From: Sphaerisporangium rubeum | Lineage (GTDB): Bacteria; Actinomycetota; Actinomycetes; Streptosporangiales; Streptosporangiaceae | Assembly (NCBI RefSeq): GCF_014207705.1 | Contig: NZ_JACHIU010000001.1 | Coordinates: 5,076,501 to 5,140,500 of the forward strand | Direction of reading: 5' to 3' | DNA: 64,000 nucleotides | In this document: piece by piece, positions 1-8,712 of the stretch | How the letters are laid out: each line of letters opens with the position of its first letter | How positions within the stretch are numbered: position 1 is the first letter of the stretch | Program-made: the position numbers and the translations under genes | Notes under the pieces: model-generated | Database searches by the model: none | What the model was told of the DNA's origin: nothing | What the model saw: the letters and a program-made list of their open reading frames with translations, nothing else

Positions 1-1
1 G

Positions 2-871
2 CGGGTGGCGTTCCGCTCGGACGGACGCCTGCTGGCCTCCGGCGAGTACAACGGCAACGTCCGCCTGAGGGACCCGCTGACCGGCGCCGACGTGGGACCC
101 TCCGACGGCCTGCTGCTCCTCGGGGAGAAGGCGCTGGCCTTCGTACCCGGTGGTTCGCTGCTGGCCACCACCGGCTTCCACGGCGACACGGTCGTCCTGG
201 TCGACCCGGCGACGCTGAAGGTGGTCAGGAAACTCCCCGAGGGCCGCACGGTGGAGGCGCTCGCCTTCAGTCCCGACGCGCGGACGCTGGTGACCGTGGA
301 CGACCGGGTCCGGCTGTGGGATCCCGGCACCGGCCGCCTGCTCCGCGAACTCCCCACCGGCGAGACCGGACAACCCAAGGCGGTGGCCTTCAGTCCCGAC
401 GGTGCTCTGCTGGCCGTGACGGGGAACGTGTACCCGGACGACGTCCCCGCCTCAGGCGGCGTCCTCCTCCCCGCGAGCAGGACGGTGCTGTGGGACCCGG
501 CGACGGGCCGCCGCGCCGGCGCGCTGCGGCACGACGACGGGGCTCATATGACGGCGGGTCCGGTGTTCACCGCCGACGGCACGCTTCTGGTCACCGGTCA
601 CCGCGACGGGACCATCCGGCTCTGGGACCCTCGGACCGGCGACCAGGTGGGTGCGCCGATGGCCGGTCACAGCGGACAGGTGCTCGCCGTGGCGCCGAGC
701 CCGGACGGCCGCCTGCTGGTCTCTTCGGGGGACGACGCCGTCCTGCGGTTCTGGGATCCGGCACTCCATCGTGATCCGGTCCGCGCGCTGTGCGCGGACG
801 CCGGCGCGCTCACCGCGAGGGAGTGGGCCAGGTACGCACCCGACGAACCCCTGCCGGCGACCTGCTCCTGA
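2..871 (+). CDS. WD40-repeat protein, C-terminal part (5' end outside window)
   Basis: The reading frame is open from the window edge, so the N-terminus is missing. About 289 residues remain. They hold roughly six beta-propeller blades, recognisable by repeated 'AFSPDG..LL' and 'LWDP.TG' strands. The last blade runs into a short Cys-containing tail (ALCADAGALTAREWARYA, then PATC). In actinomycetes this kind of tail often ends large proteins with an N-terminal NTPase, protease or kinase domain followed by WD40 repeats, so the missing part could be such a domain; that is inference. The stop codon lies inside a 20-base palindrome shared with the convergent dGTPase gene. A scaffold or ligand-sensing propeller is likely, but no specific partner can be named. 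Confidence 0.85.
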   Translation, partial: RVAFRSDGRLLASGEYNGNVRLRDPLTGADVGPSDGLLLLGEKALAFVPGGSLLATTGFHGDTVVLVDPATLKVVRKLPEGRTVEALAFSPDARTLVTVDDRVRLWDPGTGRLLRELPTGETGQPKAVAFSPDGALLAVTGNVYPDDVPASGGVLLPASRTVLWDPATGRRAGALRHDDGAHMTAGPVFTADGTLLVTGHRDGTIRLWDPRTGDQVGAPMAGHSGQVLAVAPSPDGRLLVSSGDDAVLRFWDPALHRDPVRALCADAGALTAREWARYAPDEPLPATCS

Positions 872-886
872 CCCGCGCGGGTCAGG
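867..886. terminator. Palindrome spanning both convergent stop codons
   Basis: CCTGACCC-GCGC-GGGTCAGG is a perfect inverted repeat. It contains the TGA of the WD40 gene (869-871) and, on the other strand, the TGA of the dGTPase gene (882-884). It could fold in transcripts from either side and act as a compact bidirectional terminator, although no T-tract follows. Confidence 0.5.
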
Positions 887-2120
887 GGCCCGCGTACGTC
901 AGCGAGTGGTGCAGGGACGTGGCGGAGGCGTCGGTCAGGGAGGCGAGCTGATCGATGACGACACGCAGGCGCGCGGGGTCGTCGGGGGCCTCGGTGTACA
1001 GGGGACGCAGCGCCGGTTCCAGGGTGGCCGGCGCACCCAGGGTGATCATGGCGGCGAGCTCGGCGACGAGGGTGCGCTGACGGGCCAGGTTGGCGTTGTG
1101 GTCGGCGCGGGACATGACGTAGTGCGCGGTGACGCCTTTGAGCAGCGCGCATTCCAGGCGGATGCGCCTCGGGACGATCAGGTCGGCGCGGTGGCGGGTG
1201 AGCCCCGGGCCGTACGCCTGGAGGGTGGCCTCCTGCGCGCTGTGGCAGAAGCGGCCGATCAGGTCGCTGGTGAACGACTTCAGGACGACCAGGTCGCGCA
1301 TGGACCCCTCGAAGCGGGTGGGCCACATGGGTTCGGCGACCAGGTCGGCGAGGGTCTCCTCCAGCTCGTTGAGGTCGGCGTCGGAGGCGTACCACTTGAG
1401 GGTGCGCTCGCACACGTCGCGGCGCTCCTCGGGGTCGCGGAGCGTGGCGGGGGTGACGTGGCCGGAGTGGAGCGCGTCCTCCAGGTCGTGCACCGAGTAG
1501 GCCACGTCGTCGGCCCAGTCCATGACCTGGGCCTCGAAGGCGACCTCACCGGCGGGGACGCCGGCGCGCACCCACTCGAAGACGGGGAGGTCGTCGGCGT
1601 ACACACCGAACTTGGGGCCGTGCGCGGACGTCCAGGGGTACTTCAGCGCCGAGTCGAGGGTGGCGCGGGTCAGGTTGAGGCCGGCGCTGCGGCCCTCGGA
1701 GGTGAGGACCTTGGCCTCAAGGCGGGTGAGCAGCCGCAGGCTCTGCGCGTTCCCCTCGAAGCCGCCGCATCTGGCGGCCAGTTCGTTGAGCACCCGCTCA
1801 CCGTTGTGGCCGAACGGCGGGTGGCCGAGGTCGTGCGCGAGGCACGCGGTCTCCACCAGGTCGGGGTCGCAGCCGAGGGCCTTGCCCATCTCGCGGCCGA
1901 TCTGCGCGCACTCCAGGGAGTGGGTCAGCCGGGTGCGCGGCACGTGCCTGCCGTGGTCGCGGACGTCTCCCGGCCCGACCACCTGGGTCTTGGCCGCGAG
2001 CCGCCGCAGCGCCGCGCTGTGCAGCACCCGTGCCCTGTCGCGTTCGAACGCGCTGCGCTCGGGGTTGCCGGGAGGTTCCGGTACCCATCTGGCCTGGTCG
2101 GATTCGTCATAACCTTCCAT
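882..2120 (-). CDS. dgt: Deoxyguanosinetriphosphate triphosphohydrolase-like protein
   Basis: The 412-residue protein belongs to the HD-domain dNTP triphosphohydrolases, which split dGTP (and sometimes other dNTPs) into the nucleoside and triphosphate. The metal-binding set is visible: His67 in RLTHSLE, His96-Asp97 in [16 protein letters not shown], and the downstream Asp of [14 protein letters not shown] near residue 201. The [18 protein letters not shown] stretch near residues 30-47 is typical of the bacterial family, and the length fits the shorter non-Escherichia type. It lies downstream of ppdK on the same strand with a gap of about 180 bases, so it may be partly cotranscribed. It probably acts in dNTP pool balance; dGTPases also limit phage replication in some bacteria. 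Confidence 0.93.
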   Translation of the reverse strand: MEGYDESDQARWVPEPPGNPERSAFERDRARVLHSAALRRLAAKTQVVGPGDVRDHGRHVPRTRLTHSLECAQIGREMGKALGCDPDLVETACLAHDLGHPPFGHNGERVLNELAARCGGFEGNAQSLRLLTRLEAKVLTSEGRSAGLNLTRATLDSALKYPWTSAHGPKFGVYADDLPVFEWVRAGVPAGEVAFEAQVMDWADDVAYSVHDLEDALHSGHVTPATLRDPEERRDVCERTLKWYASDADLNELEETLADLVAEPMWPTRFEGSMRDLVVLKSFTSDLIGRFCHSAQEATLQAYGPGLTRHRADLIVPRRIRLECALLKGVTAHYVMSRADHNANLARQRTLVAELAAMITLGAPATLEPALRPLYTEAPDDPARLRVVIDQLASLTDASATSLHHSLTYAGP

Positions 2121-2303
2121 CGGTAGCCGGGATGCTACCCCCGGGACGGCACTCCTACGTCGAACACCGCAGAAAGTTCACACAGCGCTCACATGCCGCG
2201 CGTCATCCCAGGTCAAACACCCCTTACCACCCCCTTACCGACACGAGCCCGCACCCCTGCGCGCGGTACCCGCCCCGGCCGGCGTGCCGAGGCGGGTCCA
2301 TCG

Positions 2304-4964
2304 TCACCGTGTGTCGGAGTCGCCGGCCGTGACGACGGCGCGGCCGGCCTCCAGGCGGGCCACCGGCACGCGGAACGGCGAGCAGGAGACGTAGTCGAGC
2401 CCGATCCGGTGGCAGAACCGCACCGACTCGGGGTCGCCGCCGTGCTCGCCGCAGATGCCGAGCTTCAGGTCGCCGCGGGTGGCCCGGCCCTCGTGCACGG
2501 CGATGTCCATGAGCCGTCCGACGCCTGCGCGGTCCAGCGTCTCGAACGGCGACACCCCGAAGATGCCGAGGTCGAGGTAGCGCGCGAAGAACGCCGCCTC
2601 GACGTCGTCCCTGGAGAACCCCCAGGTCATCTGGGTGAGGTCGTTGGTGCCGAAGGAGAAGAACTCGGCGGCCTCGGCGATCTGGCCGGCGGTGAGCGCG
2701 GCGCGCGGCACCTCGATCATCGTGCCGATCATGGCCTCGACGCCGGTCTCCGCGAGGATGCGCCTGGCCTCGTCGCGCACGTGCTCCAGCTCCTGCACGG
2801 CCCCCACCAGCGGGATCATGATCTCGGCGCGCGGGTCGCCGCCGGCGGCGCGGCGTTCCACGACGGCCGCCGCGATGGCGCGGACCTGCATGGCGAACAG
2901 GCCGGGGACGGCCAGTCCGAGCCGTACGCCGCGCAGCCCCAGCATGGGATTCTGCTCGTGCAGCCGCCGCACCGCCGCGAGCAGCTCGCGGTCGCGCGGC
3001 GTGGCGTCGTCGCCGGCGAGCGCGACCTTCACCGACAGGGACGTCAGGTCCGGCAGGAACTCGTGCAGCGGCGGGTCGATCAGCCGGATCGTCACCGGCG
3101 TGCCGTCCATCGCCTCGAAGATCCCCGCGAAGTCGGCCTTCTGCAGCGGTTCCAGCGCGTCCAGCGCCTTCTGCCGCGCCGCGCCGGGACCGGCGAGAAT
3201 CAGGTCCTCCACGAGCTGCCTGCGCTCGCCGAGGAACATGTGCTCGGTACGGCACAGGCCGATGCCCTGCGCGCCGAACCGGCGGGCCCGCGCGGCGTCC
3301 TCGGGGGTGTCGGCGTTGGCGCGCACGGCCATGCGGCGGCGGCCGTCGGCGTGGCGCATCAGGCGGTCCACGGCGCGCACCAGCTCGTCGCCGGTGTCGC
3401 CTCGTCCGTCGAAGTACTCGACCACGGGGGACGCCACGACCGGCACCTCGCCGAGGAAGACCTCGCCGGTGCCGCCGTCGATGGAGATCACGTCCCCCTC
3501 GGCGACCTCGACGCCGCCGGGACCGGTGAAGCGGCGGCCCTCGGCGTCCACGTCGAGCTGTTCCGCGCCGCACACGCAGGTCTTCCCCATGCCGCGCGCC
3601 ACGACGGCGGCGTGGGACGTCTTGCCGCCTCTGCTGGTCAGCACCCCCCGCGCCGCGATCATGCCGGACAGGTCGTCGGGGGTGGTCTCGCGGCTCACGA
3701 GGATCACGTCCTCCCCCCGCGCGGCCAGTTCCTCGGCACGCGCGGAGGAGAACACGGCCTTGCCGACGGCGGCGCCGGGTGAGGCGTTCATGCCTTTGGT
3801 GATGAGACGGCGGCCGCCGCTCTCACCGAAACGCGGGAACATGAGCTGCGCGAGCTGTTCGCCGGTGACCCTGGCGAGCGCCTCGTCCATGTCGATGAGG
3901 CCCTGGTCGGCGAGCTGGACGGCGATGCGGAACGCCGCGGCGGGGGTGCGTTTGCCGACCCGGGTCTGCAGCATCCAGAGCTTGCCGCGTTCGATGGTGA
4001 ACTCGATGTCGCACAGGTCGCGGTAGTGGTTCTCCAGCGTGCTCATGATGCCGAGCAGTTCCCGGTACGACTCGGGGTCGATGTCGCGTAGCCGTTCCAG
4101 CGGAACGGTGTTGCGGATGCCGGCGACGACGTCCTCGCCTTGCGCGTTCTGCAGGTAGTCGCCGTACACGCCTTGCTGGCCGGTACCGGGGTCGCGGGTG
4201 AAGGCGACACCCGTGCCGGACTCCATGCCGAGGTTGCCGAACACCATGGCGACGACGTTGACGGCGGTGCCGAGGTCGGCCGGGATGCGCTCCTGGCGGC
4301 GGTACAGCACGGCGCGCTCGGCGTTCCACGAGCCGAACACCGCCTCCACGGCCATGCGGAGCTGGTCGCGCGGGTCGGCGGGGAACGCGGACCCGGTGCG
4401 GTCGAGGGTGATCTCCTTGTACGTGTCCACCAGGTGCTGGAAGTCGCCGGCGTCGAGACCGAGGTCGTCGGTGACACCCTTGCCGTGCTTGACGTCCTCG
4501 AGCGCGCACTCGAACAGCGCGCCGTCGATGCCGAGCACCGTCCTGCCGAACATCTGGATCAGGCGGCGGTAGGAGTCCCAGGCGTGCCGCTCGTCGCCGG
4601 AACGCTTGGCGAGACCGTGCACGGAGTCGTCGTTGAGCCCGACGTTGAGCACCGTCTCCATCATCCCCGGCATGGAGAACTTCGCGCCGGACCGCACGCT
4701 CACCAGCAGGGGGTCGTCGGGTGCGCCGAGGCGGCGGCCCATGGTCTTCTCCAGCGACGCCAGATGCGTGTCGATCTCGTCACCGAGCCCCGCCGGCAGG
4801 CCGCCCTCACTCAGGTACGACCGGCACGCCTCGGTGGTGATGGTGAACCCCGGAGGCACAGGAAGGCCCAGATTCGTCATCTCGGCGAGATTGGCACCCT
4901 TGCCGCCGAGCAGATCTTTCAGGTCTTTGTTTCCCTCGGTGAAGTCGTATACGTACTTCGGCAC
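2304..4964 (-). CDS. ppdK: Pyruvate, phosphate dikinase
   Basis: The 886-residue protein is full length for PPDK, which interconverts pyruvate, ATP and Pi with PEP, AMP and PPi in the cytosol. It starts MPKYVYDFTEGNKDLKDLLG and has the N-terminal ATP-grasp region (GGKGANLAEMTNLGLPVPPG). The phosphohistidine domain has its catalytic His in GGKTSHAAVVARGMGK near residue 451. The PEP/pyruvate barrel shows GLCRTEHMF, GTNDLTQMTWGFSRDD and CGEHGGDPESVRF. The central domain reads GGKTSH where GGMTSH is more usual. The gene stands alone, with a promoter-like AT-richer leader upstream. This is a housekeeping gene of anaplerosis and glycolytic reversal and is probably not part of the neighbouring terpenoid cluster. 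Confidence 0.97.
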   Translation of the reverse strand: MPKYVYDFTEGNKDLKDLLGGKGANLAEMTNLGLPVPPGFTITTEACRSYLSEGGLPAGLGDEIDTHLASLEKTMGRRLGAPDDPLLVSVRSGAKFSMPGMMETVLNVGLNDDSVHGLAKRSGDERHAWDSYRRLIQMFGRTVLGIDGALFECALEDVKHGKGVTDDLGLDAGDFQHLVDTYKEITLDRTGSAFPADPRDQLRMAVEAVFGSWNAERAVLYRRQERIPADLGTAVNVVAMVFGNLGMESGTGVAFTRDPGTGQQGVYGDYLQNAQGEDVVAGIRNTVPLERLRDIDPESYRELLGIMSTLENHYRDLCDIEFTIERGKLWMLQTRVGKRTPAAAFRIAVQLADQGLIDMDEALARVTGEQLAQLMFPRFGESGGRRLITKGMNASPGAAVGKAVFSSARAEELAARGEDVILVSRETTPDDLSGMIAARGVLTSRGGKTSHAAVVARGMGKTCVCGAEQLDVDAEGRRFTGPGGVEVAEGDVISIDGGTGEVFLGEVPVVASPVVEYFDGRGDTGDELVRAVDRLMRHADGRRRMAVRANADTPEDAARARRFGAQGIGLCRTEHMFLGERRQLVEDLILAGPGAARQKALDALEPLQKADFAGIFEAMDGTPVTIRLIDPPLHEFLPDLTSLSVKVALAGDDATPRDRELLAAVRRLHEQNPMLGLRGVRLGLAVPGLFAMQVRAIAAAVVERRAAGGDPRAEIMIPLVGAVQELEHVRDEARRILAETGVEAMIGTMIEVPRAALTAGQIAEAAEFFSFGTNDLTQMTWGFSRDDVEAAFFARYLDLGIFGVSPFETLDRAGVGRLMDIAVHEGRATRGDLKLGICGEHGGDPESVRFCHRIGLDYVSCSPFRVPVARLEAGRAVVTAGDSDTR

Positions 4965-5192
4965 ATCCAGCTCCTCACGACCTCGACGACGAGCCCTCCG
5001 TCTTCGTTCACCGGACTCTACCTATGAAGCGGTCGACCATTCGTCACCCGCCTCATCAGAGGACGTTCTCCCAGCTAGATGCTATTACACCGGTCTAATC
5101 CATTACGATTCCACCCCATGACGACCGCAAAACCCCCGGCCTCGGACATCGTTTTCCACCGGCTCATTAACGACGAGGCGCCGGTCATTCAT

Positions 5193-5246
5193 GGAGCCCC
5201 GGAAATGGTGTAGACCAATAATGGTGTAGACCATTTCCGAGGCTCC
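5193..5246 (-). terminator. Long hairpin after the radical SAM gene
   Basis: A 16-base arm (5193-5208, GGAGCCCCGGAAATGG) pairs with 5231-5246 (CCATTTCCGAGGCTCC) with one mismatch. Inside the loop ACCA and TGGT can pair again. It lies 24 bases past the stop of the radical SAM gene and is well placed as its terminator. No U-tract is evident. Confidence 0.55.
5204..5235. promoter_or_regulatory. Two tandem GntR/FadR-like operator palindromes
   Basis: AATGGT-GTAG-ACCAAT (5204-5219) and AATGGT-GTAG-ACCATT (5220-5235) are back-to-back boxes, the second a perfect 6-4-6 inverted repeat. TGGT-N4-ACCA is close to the half-site layout used by FadR/PdhR-type GntR regulators. The boxes also form the loop end of the hairpin, so regulator binding and terminator roles are alternative readings. 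Confidence 0.4.
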
Positions 5247-5269
5247 GTGAGATCGGCGCAGCCGTCTTT

Positions 5270-7327
5270 TCACCGGCAGGCGGAGGCCCCTCCGCCACCG
5301 ATCTCGGCGACCACCCGCGCCGGTTCGGCCGCCATGAGCGGCGCCGGGGACGGCCCGTCATCGAGGTCGTCCTCGATCCCCGCGACACCGTCGAGCACGG
5401 TCAGCGGATCCGGCGCGGCGCCGGTGATCTGGTGCCGCTGCACCCCCATGAAGTAGATGATCTCCTCGTGGTTGGTGGTCCCGAGGAAGTTCTCGAACCC
5501 GGTGCGGTGGTACAGGTCGAGCGTCACCGGACACGGCGACAGGTCCGGCTCGCGGCCGGTGCGCAGCGCGTCGAGCACGGCAGGCACGTCGTACTCGAAC
5601 TTCACCCCCGAACGCAGGAAGTAGTCGTCGTCGCCGATCCGCACCATCGGCAGCGGCTCGGTGGTGTCGAGCACGTCCTCGCGCAGCGGGATGGGGTGGG
5701 TCAGCAGGTCGTACTGGAAGACCTCGTCGAGCAGCGGCGCGACGGCACGCGGCACCGCCGAGCGCATCGACTCGTGCCACCACCGGCCGAGCAGCCGCTT
5801 GGCCTCGGGGTCGGCGAGCAGGTACGCCACAGCCGGGCCGTAGGCGTCCTGGTCGGCCGCCGACTGCGTCAGCCAGTCGCGCAGCGGCTCGGCCGCCGGG
5901 TCGTCGGTCTCGTCCATCCAGGCCTGGATGTCGCGCAGCACCTGCGACTGGGTGACGCCGGCGAGCACCCGCAGCGGGGCCCAGGTGTGGCGCAGCACCG
6001 TGTACTCCCCCATGACCCTGGCCCAGAACATGAACCTCTGCATGCGGAGGTTCTCCTCGAAGCTGACCGTGTTGTGCGCCAGGGAGTACTCGAAGTCGTC
6101 GGTGTCGCCGCGCACCGCGATGATGCCGTACTCATCCCGTTTGTCGTAGTACTCGGTGTTCGGCAGCAGAAGCAGCGGATACACCGCGATGCGGGAGATG
6201 CGGGCCGCCAGCCGGTCGTACCCCTCGTAGAACGACTCCACCGTCTCCCCCGGCGCACCCCAGATCAGCTCGGCGTAGCACTCGAGACCCTCGGCGTTCA
6301 GCCAGGAGACCAGGTCCTCCCAGGCGTTGACCTTCATGTTGCGCCGGTTCATCAGCGACAGCGCCGTGTCGCTGAGCGTCTGCAGCGACAGGGTGAACGA
6401 GCTGCGCATCCCGGCGCGCTTCATCTTGCGGACGATCGAGTAGAACACCTGGGACTTGTTCTTGGCCCAGGAGCTCTCCAGTGCGCGCGGGTAGCCGTAC
6501 CGGTCGCGGATCTCGATGAGGTCGTCCACGAACTCCTCGTCGATGGGAAGCATGCCGAAGTTGGCGTCGCACAGCGCGATCGTCTCGACCTTCAGCCGGC
6601 CGAGCACCTCAAGCTCGGCGCGCAGCCGTTCCCGCGAGAACGCCTTGACGCGCTGGCCGGTCGCGCCACCCCAGAAGCAGAAGGAGCACTTGTAGGGACA
6701 GCCCCGGTTGGTCTCCATCAGCGCGACGTCGTACCGGAAGCGTCCGGTGTCGTCCAGCAGGTCGAGCGCGCCGCTCAGGATGGGGGACGGGATGACGTCG
6801 AGGTCCTCGATGCGTTCCCGCTGCTCGGTGGTCACGATCGCGCCGGCCGCGTCGCGGAACGACACCCCCTGGATGTGGCCGAGGTCGTCGGGGCTCCGGC
6901 CGTCGAGGTAGGCGCCGACCAGGTCACGGAACACCAGCTCGCCCTCGCCGTTGACGATGACGTCGACCGCGGGGAACAGCCGGAACACCCGCTCGGCCTG
7001 GTGCGCCACGTGCGTGCCGCCGAACACGACCCAGCCGCGGGGGTTCATCCGCTTGTACGTCTCCGCGAGCGACCCGAAGGCGCGGAAGTTCCAGCCGTAC
7101 ACCGAGCAGGCGAAGATCTCGGGGACGCGCTCGCTGAAGATCTCCGTCGCCATCGCGGAGATCGACACGCCGCCTCTGAAATTGAAAATCCGGATGTCGG
7201 CGGCCTCCCTGATCCGCTCGTCCGCGAGCGCCGTGGACTTCAGATAACCGGCGGCGAGCGGCATGGACTCCAGTGCCATGTCCCATACGCCTTGCTGCGT
7301 GATGCCTACGAGAATTCTTTTATCCAT
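5270..7327 (-). CDS. Cobalamin-binding radical SAM enzyme, probable C-methyltransferase
   Basis: The protein has 685 residues. Residues 1 to about 155 form a B12-binding Rossmann region (FGGTHVAHQAERVF, VNGEGELVF). A radical SAM domain follows, with the 4Fe-4S triad in NRGCPYKCSFCFWGG (CxxxCxxC, near residues 208-215), and then a long C-terminal region. The start MDKRILVGITQQGVWDMALE and overall layout resemble the KedN5/Fom3-like methylcobalamin radical SAM methyltransferases of natural-product pathways. Known relatives methylate unreactive carbons using methylcobalamin and SAM. It is divergent from the prenyl synthase gene across about 250 bases and is the outermost gene of the terpenoid cluster, so it may C-methylate the terpenoid or its precursor. 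The substrate cannot be read from sequence, and some family members do other B12 radical chemistry. Confidence 0.85.
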   Translation of the reverse strand: MDKRILVGITQQGVWDMALESMPLAAGYLKSTALADERIREAADIRIFNFRGGVSISAMATEIFSERVPEIFACSVYGWNFRAFGSLAETYKRMNPRGWVVFGGTHVAHQAERVFRLFPAVDVIVNGEGELVFRDLVGAYLDGRSPDDLGHIQGVSFRDAAGAIVTTEQRERIEDLDVIPSPILSGALDLLDDTGRFRYDVALMETNRGCPYKCSFCFWGGATGQRVKAFSRERLRAELEVLGRLKVETIALCDANFGMLPIDEEFVDDLIEIRDRYGYPRALESSWAKNKSQVFYSIVRKMKRAGMRSSFTLSLQTLSDTALSLMNRRNMKVNAWEDLVSWLNAEGLECYAELIWGAPGETVESFYEGYDRLAARISRIAVYPLLLLPNTEYYDKRDEYGIIAVRGDTDDFEYSLAHNTVSFEENLRMQRFMFWARVMGEYTVLRHTWAPLRVLAGVTQSQVLRDIQAWMDETDDPAAEPLRDWLTQSAADQDAYGPAVAYLLADPEAKRLLGRWWHESMRSAVPRAVAPLLDEVFQYDLLTHPIPLREDVLDTTEPLPMVRIGDDDYFLRSGVKFEYDVPAVLDALRTGREPDLSPCPVTLDLYHRTGFENFLGTTNHEEIIYFMGVQRHQITGAAPDPLTVLDGVAGIEDDLDDGPSPAPLMAAEPARVVAEIGGGGASACR

Positions 7328-7587
7328 GGCGGTGGCCTCGCTCGTGCTCGAGAATGACGGCTCCGGGCCGTTGCCTGCGCAGAACTCCGCTGTTTTCCGG
7401 CCGTGTGAACTGGGTCAGAAGCTAGCCACGGCGAGAGCCGCCACCGGCGCAGGCTACGGATAAGCGCAGATCAGCCCCTAGGGGGTTCCGTAGTCTGTGC
7501 GCCTGCTCCACCGCTCATCCCTTGACCCGGCATCGGCGCCACCGAAACATGGGTGCGGCGTGACCGGCGAAGTAAATGGAAGGTGCC
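7328..7587. promoter_or_regulatory. Divergent promoter region of the terpenoid cluster
   Basis: This 260-base gap separates the minus-strand radical SAM gene from the plus-strand prenyl synthase operon and must carry promoters for both. It contains AT-richer patches (for example ctagggggttccgtag at 7479-7494). I could not assign -35/-10 boxes confidently. Confidence 0.45.
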
Positions 7588-8676
7588 ATGGGTAGCGGCG
7601 ATGTCACCGTATGCAGCGACAGCCCGGTCGGAGTCCTTTCGGGCCCGCAGCACGAAACGGTGGTGGAGGAAATTCCGTCGGCGCACGCGGGGCTGATGGC
7701 GAACGAGGTCAAAAGACGCTGGGAATCATTCACACCCGGCGGTGAGAACAACGAGGGAATACCCGATCCGCTCGACGAGATCTGCTCGTACGCGCTGACC
7801 GCGCCGGGGAAACTGTTCCGGCCCGTGCTGCTTCTGCTGTCGGCCGAGTCCGTCGGCGGCAGGGTGGCCGACGTGCTGCCGGCGGCGGTCGGCACCGAGT
7901 GCGGCCACGTGGCGAGCCTCATCCACGACGACATCATCGACGGCGACGCCATGCGCCGCGGCCGTCCCGCCGTGTACCGCAGGTACGGCATGGACAACGC
8001 CATCGTCGCGGGGGACGCGCTGCTGTTCCAGATCTTCCTGTGTCTCGCGGAGTGCCGCGCCGCCGGCGTGCCGGACGGCCGCATCGTGTCCGCGATGGAG
8101 ATCGTGGCACGCGCCGGGGTGGACCTGTGCCGCGGCCAGGCGCTGGAGGCGGAGATCACCAGCAGGTCGGCGCGCGACGTGCGCGCGTACCTGCGCATGG
8201 TGCGGCTGAAGACGGCGGCGCTGTTCAGCGGCGCCTGCCAGGCCGGGGCCGTGCTCGGCGGCGGGCCGCCTGAGTGGGTGCAGGCGCTCGGCGAGTACGG
8301 CGACGCGCTCGGGATCGCGTTCCAGATCCAGGACGACCTGCTCGGCTACGTCACCGACGCCGGCACCACCGGCAAGCCGGCGACCAGCGACATCAAGAAC
8401 CGCAGGCTCACCTTGCCGATCATCCTCGCGTACGAGGCCGGCACGGCGCGCGACCGGGCCGTGCTGGACGCGGCGCTGCTCGGCGAGCTCGCGATCGACG
8501 AGGCGCTCGACGCCGTCGGCGGCGTGCTGCGGAGCACCGAGGCCATCGCCAGGTCGACGGCCATGGCCCGCACCTACACCGACCGGGCCGCCGCCGCCTT
8601 GGCCCTGCTCCCCGCGAGTCGCGGCAGGGACCACCTCGCGGGGTTCGTCGAACGTACCGTCAGCCGCGTCCGGTGA
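7588..8676 (+). CDS. Polyprenyl diphosphate synthase, probable geranylgeranyl diphosphate synthase
   Basis: This trans-isoprenyl diphosphate synthase has about 362 residues. The first Asp-rich motif is HDDIIDGDAMRRG (DDxxD, near residue 113) and the second is FQIQDDLLGY (near residue 247). The enzyme joins IPP to allylic diphosphates with Mg2+; the C20 product is inferred from the class II cyclase and UbiA protein in the cluster and could instead be C15 or C25. The start at 7588 follows GGAAGG by four bases; an ATG at 7576 is also in frame but has no good ribosome site. It is the first gene of a plus-strand run (dxs, ispG, ispH) that supplies its own substrate, which marks this as a dedicated secondary-metabolic copy. 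Confidence 0.9.
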   Translation: MGSGDVTVCSDSPVGVLSGPQHETVVEEIPSAHAGLMANEVKRRWESFTPGGENNEGIPDPLDEICSYALTAPGKLFRPVLLLLSAESVGGRVADVLPAAVGTECGHVASLIHDDIIDGDAMRRGRPAVYRRYGMDNAIVAGDALLFQIFLCLAECRAAGVPDGRIVSAMEIVARAGVDLCRGQALEAEITSRSARDVRAYLRMVRLKTAALFSGACQAGAVLGGGPPEWVQALGEYGDALGIAFQIQDDLLGYVTDAGTTGKPATSDIKNRRLTLPIILAYEAGTARDRAVLDAALLGELAIDEALDAVGGVLRSTEAIARSTAMARTYTDRAAAALALLPASRGRDHLAGFVERTVSRVR

Positions 8677-8712
8677 GGGACCGCGGACATGAGCAGCCAC
8701 GAGGAGAGCCGC

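Larger units (their letters stand above)
4965..5269. promoter_or_regulatory. Gene-free leader of ppdK with palindromic operator-like sites
   Basis: This roughly 300-base stretch lies between the ppdK start and the radical SAM stop. It is richer in A+T than its surroundings. It holds a 16-base palindrome (5084-5099, ATTACACCGGTCTAAT, mismatched at one pair) within the likely ppdK promoter, and two adjacent GGT...ACC palindromes (5204-5235) described separately. No coding sequence is convincing here. Confidence 0.5.
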
